DNA of 21,527 bases from Micractinium sp. NFX-FRZ (taxonomy: Eukaryota > Chlorophyta > Trebouxiophyceae > Chlorellales > Chlorellaceae): contig JAPTJF010000681.1 in NCBI GenBank assembly GCA_029339195.1, positions 1 through 21,527 on the forward strand, written 5' to 3'. Under the pieces are notes generated by a model, which did not search any database, was not told the origin of the DNA, and saw only the letters and a list, made by a program, of their open reading frames with translations. Below are positions 8,419 to 18,000 of the stretch, one piece after another. How positions within the stretch are numbered: position 1 is the first letter of the stretch; each line of letters starts with the position of its first letter. Made by a program: the position numbers and the translations under genes.

Positions 8419-11400
8419 TCACACAATGTCTTGCTCGCTCAGCCAGGTCTTGTAGATGCCGTAGGTGCGCTCCTTTGCTGCACGGCAAATGGCAAATGGC
8501 AGGCGGTCGGGCGTTGGCGGGATGGGGGCGGGGGTGAAACGGGGGCATGCTGTTGAGGGCACAAACAGCATGGGCAGAGGGGCAGTCACGGCGCAGCTGC
8601 ATTGTGCTGCACTGGAGCCTGCCACACAAGGCACTGGGCAGCCACCGTGTTCCCTGCAGGAACCAAAAGGCGCACGTCAAAAAGCAGGTCAGGTGGGCCC
8701 ACTGTCATTTTGTCAGCGGGTCGGTTCATCCCGTCGGCGGCGCCGGGCGTGCACATGCACCTGTCGACTGGCGCCCACCTGTGTAGGGCGCCTCGTGGCC
8801 TGCGCGCCTGATCGTTGCAAAAGTGAACCCTTCATACTCCTCCAAGAAGCCGCCCACCTGAAGAGGTTGCATTTATCATTGTTGCAGCCACTGCTTACCA
8901 TTCGATGCCGTTGCAGCCCAGTGGGGCTTGCACACCCGCCGGGCCCCACCCCCGCCGCACATCGGGCCTATGCCCCGCAGCAATCGAGGCTCAACATCGA
9001 CCAGCATTCAACATCGAATTAGCAGCAGGCCAGTGGTGCCCAGGCAGGCCTGCACGCCCACTCCCCTGCCCATCGCGCTACTGCCGCCCACGCCGGCCCA
9101 CAAGCGCCCATGCACATTGCCCACAGGCAGCCCCTGCCTCGCCTGGCCACGGGAGTCCTCCCAGTAGCGCCAGTGAGTCTTCTTCCTCTTGCCCACCTGC
9201 AGAGGAAGAAGAAGGAAGAAAAAGAAGGAGAAGGAGAAGGATGAAGAAGGAGAAGTACAAGAAGTGTGCACACTGCGCACGTGCGCCGTTGGGCGTGGGT
9301 TCAGGATGCAGTGGAGGACTACTCGGTTCTGCCGACTGTGCCGGCAGCCGAGCGAGCGCAAGACGCACCAGGGCGGCACCCTCGAGTGGCCGCCCAGCCG
9401 GGGCGAGCGTGCTTTTGGCAGCAACGTGGCAGCAAGGCAACATGTGCGGTGCCGCACAGGCCTGTGTGCGGCACGCCCTCCCTCCGCCCGCTCACAGCCC
9501 CCCTCCCCAGCCCACCTCGGTCCCCAGCTTGAACACCCAGCGCCGAGTGCCCGTCAGCGGTACCAGCCCGTCGGCGTCCCCTGCAGCACATGTCAGCCAG
9601 CAGCGGGTGGGCACTGCCCGAGCTACCTGAGCAGCCTGAGCTGCCTGAGCGTGAGTGCATTGGCAGCCAGGCAGCCGAGGCTTGATCCGGCCGCCTGCTG
9701 CCTTGGCACGTGCACACAGCACACGTGAGCAGGGCCAGACAAGTAGGCAGAGGAGGCAGGCGGGCAGGCAGGCAGGGTGTCACTGGGCAGCATGCGTGCA
9801 CGCCTGGGCCGGGCCTGCCGCCGCTGTGGGGGCATGCTGCGTTGCCCTCTGGTGGTCCCACTGATGGGAGGCCTCCCAGGTGTACCGATAGGGTGGGGGT
9901 TTCAGGTTTCGGGTTTCGGGTTGTAGGGTTGTAGGGTAGTACCTAGGTATATGCAGGCCTCCCTACCGGTGTAGATGAGGATGCGTAGCTTGGGAGCCTC
10001 CTCCATGATCCTGCACGTGGGTTTGATGAACGTTTCAAGTCAAAACAAGCGCCCACAATCGCACATTGAATGCAGTTGATGCAGAATGTTACATGCATGA
10101 GAGGCAGGTCCTGTGCCTCGGGGCAAGTGTGTGTGTGTGTGGTGGCCCCGGGGGCGTGGAATTACTGATGCAGCCTCCTGTCAGCCGCTGCTGTAGGCGG
10201 GCTCCACATCGAGCTCATGCTTTGCGCTGCCCCTGCCCCTGCCCCTGCCCCCCACCCCCCGCCCAACCCGGCTGCTAGCTGCGGCAGGCATGATGTGCAG
10301 TACCTGCGGTACAGCGGCAGCATGGAGTCCAGCTGGTCGTCCACGCGGTACTGCAGAGGGCGTGGACAGTGCAGCGGAGCAGGTGCACACAGTGGGCACA
10401 GGCACCGACAATGGCTGGACGTGGTGCCGCAGGGCAAGTGCAGGCAGGGCAAGTGCAGGCGGGGAGAAGTGGTGCGCCCCACATGGGCAGGCAAGCTTCC
10501 GCTGGGCTTACAGTCCCACCGCTCCCCACCCGGAGGTCCCACGGCACCTGTAAGATTTTTGGGTCGGTGCACCCGCGGTACTGCCAGTCCAGGGCGCCGC
10601 TCATGTTGGCGTGCAGTGCATCCTGCAGGGTGCCAGAAGGAGATGTGGGCGTGCGTCGTATTGCTGAAGCCAGCAGCGCCCCCGCCCTCCCACATGCATT
10701 GAAAGGGCCCGCCCATGGGCCACCTGTGCGTGCGTGGTTGCCCTTGTCTGTCAAACAGCACGTCGATACGCATGACGCTGCATGGCATGCGGGCATGTGG
10801 GTGTGCAACTGGCTGCAGTCAGTAGCATGCCTGCTTGCCTGCACGTCGCGGCGGGCCAGGTAGACGTCGGCTTCCTGGGTGATGCAGGGGTCCACCCCTG
10901 GCTCGTCATCTGTGACCACCCATGACGAGGGAGAAGTACGGGGTGAAGGAAAGCACGAGCCAGAGGGGGCAGCTGGCAAGGGGAGACAATGTGAAGCAGC
11001 ACAGATGTCGTTGAAAGAGATGCACACGAGCGGTAGGCAGCGCCACAGGGCGCTGCACATCTAGCGCTCGGGAGGGCGGGGCGGAGGGCGGGCAGAGCGC
11101 CTGCTCATCACACCCGCACGTGTGCTGGGCGGTCGGCTTCCAAAAGCGCTGCACCGCATGCCAGCGCATACCCACCGTGGCTGGCTCACCCACCGTGTTT
11201 GCGCATCAGCCACCTGGCGGCGGCGCTCAGCATGCCATTGAAGTCACTTCCACTGCCGCCGCGGCCTGTGCCAGGTGCTGTGGGGTTGTGGGTGCCGGCC
11301 TTGCACTTGTCTCCAAACACGTTTTGTATGTCGATGGGGCCCATTTCAGAGATGGCCTGCATCGGCAGGAGGGATTTGCTTTTCAGGCTCAGAAAAATGA

Positions 11401-14251
11401 GTGAGGGGTGAAGAAGACCCGGCTGGTTTGACGAGTCAGTCCGGCGGGGCCCAGGCCTGGCAGACTGAGAGCAAGCCGGCCGGCCGGCAGGCAGTGATGG
11501 TCTGAAAATGCGGAAGGTGGCGCAAAGCAACGAGGCAATGGCGGGCTGGGCAGCGCAGTGGAGGGCGGGCAACAGGGGCCACGCGGGACCACGGGGAGAC
11601 GTGCAGGCACCCCATCCTTACTCTCCCCACTTCCGCCCGGCCCTGCCCCCCTGCTCACGTCTTGCACCGCCTTGCGGCAGGCCTTGCTCTCCTTGCGCAC
11701 TTGCACCTCGATGTCAGGAGTGATGATGACCTCCTTGAAATCGCAGGAGCGCTCCACCTCCCTGTTGAGGAGTGATGAAGGAACACAGGTTCATATTTCA
11801 GAGTACCGGGAGTGGCTGCACTTCCCGGGAGCAAGATGTGTGCACGCCAGCGCAGCAGCAACAGCAGCAGCTAGGCTAACAGTTGACGAAACATCAGACA
11901 GTGCGAGGACGGCTCTCGCTGCAGGAAGAGCGTTGCCACTGTGCTGCCTGCGCTGCCACCTCAGCTGGCAACCAATGCCGCAGTTAACGGACCAATGCTT
12001 TTGCAAGGTTCCCGCCATGCTTGCATGTGGCGCTGCCCCTGTCCCTCCAGTCCTTACCACACCCTCCCCCTCAAAACAGACAGGCTGCGCCCACTGAGCT
12101 CACTTCTTTATGTCCTGGGAAATGAGGCCGTGGCTCCACCAGTAGACCAGGCGCCCCTCGTTGTCAAACTCCGAGTCGGTGGAGGGGTTGCCTGCCAGGA
12201 GGGGGGAGGGAAGGGTGCGTGCGCATGTGGGTGCGCCGGACAGGCCTGGAAGTTTAAGAGGCACGTCGGCTTGGCGGCTGTGCACCATCTCAGAGGGCCT
12301 GCTTGCCTGCCCACCCGCTTGCCTGACAGCCTGCTTGCCTGCCCACCTGCCTGCCTGCCCGCCCCGCCTGCCTGCCCACCCACCCAGCAGGAAGCCGCGC
12401 AAGTCGAGCCGGTCGGAGCCCACTGCCTGGCGGTTGTGCTCAAGCGCCCTCAGCACAATGTGCGGTACGTAGTGGCCTGCGCTCCCGAACGGGTGGGGTG
12501 GGGTGGGGGGAAACATGCGCACAGCACTGTATGCGGGTCGCCCAATGCCCGGGAGTTTGCCAGACACTGGGAAGCTGCCAGTCAGCTTCCCAGTGACTGG
12601 ACGGGCAAGCAGCCTGTTGATGCGCTGCCAACACCGGTTGCTCAGCAGCTGCTGTTGCAGCACAGGCGGAAGCAGCCGCATGACATGCCACGCAACGTCA
12701 CACCACAACCTCCGCCCGCACCTGCGTAGCTCTCCCCGGCCAGCCAAAACGGGTTGCTTGCCAGTCGGGGGTACAGGCGGCGCCAGTGGTGCACAAACTC
12801 CAGCACGTCCCTCGCCATACCCTGGTCTCCCGCCTCCCTGTCATCTGCAGGAAGGTAGAGGTGGGAGGGTCGGCGGGACAGAGTGGCGAGCTGGCACTAT
12901 GCGGCCGCGCCTGGCCCTCACCCTGACTTCAGAAAGTGGAGGGCAGACCTCTGCCCCTGCCCGTCCTCTGATCCGTCTGGGCAGGAAAGTATGTGAGACC
13001 CGCACAGACACTTGCCCCCTGACGAACACGCCACTCCCGGCCCTCTCATCCCTTCACCCCCCAACCACGCCTCCCCCTTCTTCCCCTCCCCCCTCTCCTC
13101 CCCAATTCTTTTACCCCTCCCACCCACCTGAGGAGTTGGAGTAAGAGAAGCCCACAAAGGCGGGGGCGTCCAGATAGATAACGTTGGCCAGCTGCAGGAA
13201 GCAATGGGGAGGCGCCATGCGCGCAGCAATTTTACGGACCACAGGCCGACGCACAGTTGCATGTTTTGTTTGGGCTGAGCTGTGTGCGCAGTGGACGCCG
13301 GGAATGCGGTTGGGCAGATGTCTGTGTGCACAAGGCTGGGGCGGCAGCCTAGGCCTAGCTGACCTGGTGGCCATGCCCGAAGCGCTCCGCCGATTGCCCC
13401 AGGAAGAACCCCAGCCCAACACAATAAGAGGGTGGTGGAGGGCGACAGTGGGATGCCCGTCGTGCGCTCCAGTGCCCCGCCGCCCCCACCTCGCCGCACC
13501 ACATCCGTCCGCTCCCCAGCTGGTGGCACCACCCCCACCCCCCCGACCTGGTGATAGCTCCACTTGTTCCGCACCAGCCTGGCCTTGCCACGGGAGGTTG
13601 GGCGGGGAAAGAAGGGGCCATGCTCCCCAAGGAAGGCAGTGGCCACGGAGCTGCAGCCAGGGCCGCTGCAGGCGCGCGGGGCAGGGGAGGGTGGACAGCC
13701 GGGCAAACGGGGGGTGCGGGTGGGCCGGTGGTATGTATGCAGAGGCTGGGAGGAACTGAGCACGCTTCAAGGCCCCCCTCTCGATGACAAATCTCCCTGA
13801 TTGTTGAATGTAAGCTCTGAAGCATAGATTACAACTGGTGCAAAATGAGGGTTAGGGACCCCTGTGCCCTCGCTGCCGCAGGTGGAGGTTGAGGGGGCAC
13901 CGCGGGGCGCACCCCCTGCAGGCCTGGCCTGCTGGCCGTGGCCCCTCACCCTGTGAGCCACAGCAGCACCGGCGCTTTCTCGGGACTCTCCTCCGCCTCG
14001 ACGAAAGCGTAGAACAGCGCCCTGTCGCGCGAGACAGGCACGGAGCCGGCAAAGAGCCTCAAGTCGTCCAAGGCGCCCCAGCCGGGCAGGCGATGCACGC
14101 GGTGGCACTCCTCCGCCTCCTTGGAATGCCGCCCCACACCATAAGGCAGCGACGCCGTGCCTGTCAGGCGTGCGATCGACGGCCCAGCCATCCAGGCGGC
14201 AGCGCTGGCAGCAGCCAGCGCCAGCGCCAGAAAGGCGGCCTTGGAGGGCAT
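8419..14251 (-). CDS. Serine carboxypeptidase, peptidase family S10
   Basis: Sixteen exons join in phase: 14251-13950, 13665-13548, 13191-13128, 12844-12722, 12476-12384, 12191-12104, 11761-11659, 11356-11194, 10909-10839, 10622-10548, 10350-10304, 10010-9967, 9580-9516, 9196-9143, 8857-8779 and 8477-8419, giving 515 residues. The start MPSKAAF begins a hydrophobic signal peptide, so the enzyme should enter the secretory route to vacuole or outside. It should remove C-terminal residues from peptides, although some plant relatives are acyltransferases. Motifs in order are TGGPGCSS (100-107), IYLDAPAFVGFSYS, GESYAGHYVP with nucleophile Ser200, GNPSTD, WWSHGLISQ, DVQDALHANMSG, LRILIYTGDADGLVP with Asp434 as likely acid, and RRAGHEAP with His491. 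Intron 9 has a GC donor, and intron 14 probably does too. A 21-bp palindrome lies 30 bases before the start. Confidence 0.93.
9199..9256 (-). promoter_or_regulatory. Very long polypyrimidine tract before carboxypeptidase exon 14
   Basis: On the minus strand about 55 nearly uninterrupted C/T bases lead directly into the acceptor at 9197. On the plus strand this is a GAA/GGA-rich purine run. It is far longer than the other tracts in this gene and probably strengthens recognition of this short 54-base exon. Confidence 0.6.
9899..9939 (+). repeat. Telomere-like degenerate repeat inside a carboxypeptidase intron
   Basis: The plus strand reads GTTTCAG, GTTTCGG, GTTTCGG, then GTTGTAGG twice and GTAG. 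The 7-base units differ from the plant and algal telomere unit GTTTAGG by one base. The block lies in the intron at 9581-9966. Confidence 0.6.
12300..12383. repeat. Degenerate CCTG/CCCACC repeat in carboxypeptidase intron 5
   Basis: Repeated GCTTGCCTGCC and CTGCCTGCCC units fill the donor-side half of the intron at 12192-12383. The transcript strand is therefore a G-rich run just after exon 5. I see no coding role. Confidence 0.6.
12560..12600. repeat. Near-perfect intronic hairpin, 18-bp arms, 5-base loop
   Basis: The arms at 12560-12577 and 12583-12600 are inverse complements at 17 of 18 positions, with 13 consecutive pairs next to the loop CCAGT. The element sits in carboxypeptidase intron 4 (12477-12721), away from both splice sites. 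Confidence 0.8.
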
Positions 14252-15015
14252 GGCGTGCAGTGTTTGTGAGGCAGAGTGGCACCGCGTTAAGCTAACGCGG
14301 TAAACAATAGTGACAGGCAGCAGATCCACTCGTGGCCCGGGAATCTCCAAAATGGCCCCAGCATGCATGGCGTGGCAGATGGATCTTGCTAAATTGGAGA
14401 TTGATTTTTTCTGTTTTCTTTTTGGTGCTAGCAAGGAGGTCGGCATGCCGGTCGAGCATGCAACTTTCATACCTTTTCAGCGGCAGCAGGGTGACCCGCA
14501 GTGACTGGGCTGCACGCAGGCCCGTTGACGGCACATGCGGGAAAGCGTTATTCACAGGGCGTTGTGCGGAAGGAGTGCAGGCATCATGTGTAGCGATACG
14601 GTGGGTCCATGCTTTGCGGACAAGTGGCATTCAGAAGGGGTTTGAATAAGTGCAGGTCAGATGGTCAGAGCACAGAGAAGCGGTGGTGTGCTGAAAAGAA
14701 TATGTGGGGCAGGGCAGCGAATGGAAGCCGGGTTGTGCTGGCAGGCAATGAAGGCTGGGTTGGGTTGAGCAGGGGTGTGTTTCATGAGCACTGAAGAAGT
14801 GAGAGCGGAGCAGGACACAGCTGAGAAGCGGGCTGTGATGCGCGGCACAGGCATCTGGCCAGGGGCCAAGCCTGCCGCTGCAAATCCAGCGGGGTCACTC
14901 AGAGACCCGCTCAAGTGAAAGAGGCCGCATGGGCAGCTGCTACGCAGGCGTGTGGGTGCTGCGCCCTGGTTTGCTGCTTTGCAGGTGTAAGGTGCTGGTT
15001 GACGGGTGGGCACCC
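14252..15015. other. Intergenic: kinase 3' flank and carboxypeptidase promoter
   Basis: Both flanking genes are on the minus strand. The region is less GC-rich around 14390-14430, where it carries a T-rich run on the plus strand, and it holds the palindrome at 14281-14301. I saw no minus-strand TGTAA between the kinase stop and the next gene, so the kinase transcript end is undefined. No coding exon is supported. Confidence 0.55.
14281..14301. promoter_or_regulatory. Perfect 9-bp-arm palindrome 30 bases before the carboxypeptidase start
   Basis: ACCGCGTTA at 14281-14289 and TAACGCGGT at 14293-14301 are perfect inverse complements around AGC. It lies in the promoter or 5' untranslated region. 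It could be a dimeric regulator site in DNA or a leader hairpin in RNA; the sequence alone does not decide. Confidence 0.65.
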
Positions 15016-18000
15016 CTAATCCTCTCCAGCTGCCGGCAGCTGCTCAAGCATCTCTCGTAGCCGGGGCACCACTGCCGCAAAGGAGGGCCGCTCTCCTGGC
15101 TCCTGGTCCCAGCACTGCTGCATGAGCTGGCAGTACTGGTCCAGGCTGGCGGGCGGGATGGAGGAGCCGCCGGGAAGCTGCTCGGGGGGAGGGATGGTGG
15201 GCCGCAGCCCCTTGATCACCAGCTGGACCAGCTGCAGAGGAGGAAAGCAGGCGAGCTGGCACGAGGGTTGAGTAACGGCCTCTGAGAGTTGGGAGGACTG
15301 CGGGCAAGCATACTTTTGAAGGTAGGGCCGGGCCGGCGCTTGCCTTGGGGAGAGGGGCTGTGCGGCAACGCTACGCCAGTGCAGTACCAGTGGTACCCCC
15401 CTGGGAAGCTGGCCTGGCTCACCCGGTAGGAGGGCCCCGAGCCGGAGAAGGGGAACTGGAAGGTGAGGAGCTCCCACAGCACGATGCCTGCAGCAGTTGC
15501 GGGGGATGAAGAAAGTGCGCAGAAGGTGAGTGAGAGGTGAGTGAGAGGTGAGGGGAGGCAAGTCAGGGGAGGTGAGCAGCTGCCATAGCACGGTGCCTGC
15601 AGCACATAGGGTAAAACAAGTGAGGCAGGCACTGGAGGGGGCCAAGGCGTAACGAGCGCGGTGCCGGCCGCCCGCGCTGCAAGTGTGAGGGTGCAGCCCC
15701 TGCCTCGCCCCTGCCGCCCTTCAGCACTCCAGCTTCCTTGCCTGCACACGAGCCAGCCTGCCTGCCTTCACACATGCCGACGCGCCCCATTCTCCGGACA
15801 CCAGGCAGCACAATGGCAGGCGGTGCCTCTCCGGCTCCCAGGCACGCCAGCCCCCGCGCCGCGCTCACCAAAGCCGTACACGTCGCTCTGCTGCGAGGCG
15901 CGGCTGCCGCGCAGCACCTCGGGGGCCAGCCACGTCGGGTTGGTGGCGCCTGCACTGCTCTCCGAGTTGTCCCGCTCGTGGGGCAGCAGCTTGGACAGGT
16001 TGAAATCGGCCACCTGGATGCACAGGGGAGCGAAACCTGGTTACAGTTGAGGGCACAAGAGCAGGGCGCAGCGTGCAGGGACGCTTTCAAGCTGCTGGCG
16101 CACATGCTAGTTGGATGAGGTGGACCGCCATTGTCACACACAGAGGAGAATGTGGCAGTGTGGCAGCCCAAAACCTGCAGCGTGCAGTGCCCGACTGGGG
16201 CAGCGCTGGCCAACGAGGTAGCAGCTGGCCAAAGGTTCGCACCTTGACGCGCCAGTGGCCGTCCACCAGCAGATTGGGGCTTTTTACGTCGCGGTGCAGC
16301 ACGGGCGGGGAGCAGCTGTGGAGGTAGAGCAGGCCCTGTGGCTGCGTCCAGTGCCTGGGAGGGGAGCAGGCACGGGCAGCGAGAGGCAGGGAGAGGTGCA
16401 TGAGAGGATGGCCAACATTGACGGCCGCCCCAGTTGATGTTGACGGAGCAGGCGCAGCAGTAAAGCTTGCACCTAGCTCACACTGGGTGCTTCGTCCTGT
16501 GTACCTGAGCGGCCGAGCAGCCGTGCACAAGCAGGCGTGCGTGCGCTTGCGGGCGCCACTGGTGCTGGGCATGCCCTCAGCCCCCCCGCCTGCAGGCCAC
16601 TGGCCGCCTCACCATGCGCAGGCGCAGGGCCCAGGTCAGCTCTTTGGCCAGCAGGCCGCGGCGGGCCTGCGACAGCACGTCGTGCACGCTGCCGTTCTCG
16701 GCATACTCTGCAGCGCGAGAACGAGATGAGGTTGGAGAAAGAAAGAGTGTGCATGTTTAGTTTCTTGCGGCACTCATGGCGGAAAACCAAAGGTGTGCCC
16801 GGCTGACCTTGGGCACACTGGCAGCTGCACATGCCCCCAAGGGTGACAAGCAAGCTGCCCTTGCTCGCATTGAGGCTGGCCTTGCTTGATGGCCATTGGA
16901 GGCCACTTCAGAACACCAGGCCCTGGCTGTGAGGCTCACCAGTGAGGATGCAGGGAGGCAGGTCGCACAAGCCCAGAAATGAGACGCACTGCGGGTGCCG
17001 GATTCTTGACAACATTGCAACCTCCTGCGCAACGGGGTGTGGGCGTGTGCAGAGGGGAGGTGTGCGTCGCCCAGGCGCCGGCCTGCCCTGGGAGCGCCGC
17101 CCGGCAAGCTGGTGCCCTGCCGGCCAGCGCCTGGCCTGCCTGCCTGCCCGCTGTCTGCCTGCTCCTCTGCTTGCTTGCCTCTGTGATCACCCGACCTGCC
17201 AAGCAAGCACGAGTGCTGGTGCGGCCCGGCAGCCCACCCACACTCGCCTTGCTCAGCTCCCGCATCGTGTCTGCGGGCAGCTCCAGAGCATCTCCCCCAT
17301 GCTCCAGCTGGTCGACGCTCAGCAAGATCTTGACCTGCAGTTGGGTGCTTAATGGTAAGGCGTGCACAGCAGGGGGCAGCAGGCAAGTGCAGGGCGAGAC
17401 CACAGCACGCACGCCGCAGCGTGCAGGGCTGTGTGGGCTAGCTGCTGGCACCAGTGATCAAAGCTCGTGCAGTCAGTTGACCCACCGCTACGGGTGTCTC
17501 ACGCCACTTTGCATAGTACACCTGCGGAGGGGAGGGTGAGCGGGCGGGAAGGCCAGCGGGTGGGATCAAATCGACGGGTGGTTAAAAAGGGTGTGCTGTG
17601 AACGGCATCAGGGTGGCACAGTGATGCTCGGGCGGTGCGGGAAGACAGCTGGGGGCACCTGCTCCTAGACCGCCACAGCCCTGACGGCTGAGAAAACAGG
17701 AGCTGCAGCAGCAGCGGCAACAGTACCGGCAGCAGAGGCAGGGAGGCAGCCAGCAGCAACAGCAGAACGATGGCAGAGGCGGGGAGGCAGCAGCAGTGGC
17801 GGTAGCAGCAAGGGCACCAGGCGCGCTGCAGTGCTTTGATGGCGACAGCGGAAGCCGGCACAGCAGATCCAGCAGGTGGCTGCAGCACAACCACCGCAGG
17901 CATAGCAGGCACAGCGGCAGCAGTGCCCCTGCCCACCTTGCCGCACGACCCCTTGCCAATCACGCGCACAATGGTGATCTCCTGCCACCCCACCGCCCAG

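Noticed and set aside
14985..14989. TGTAA on the plus strand near the kinase stop
   Set aside because: It is on the wrong strand for the kinase gene, and no plus-strand gene ends here.
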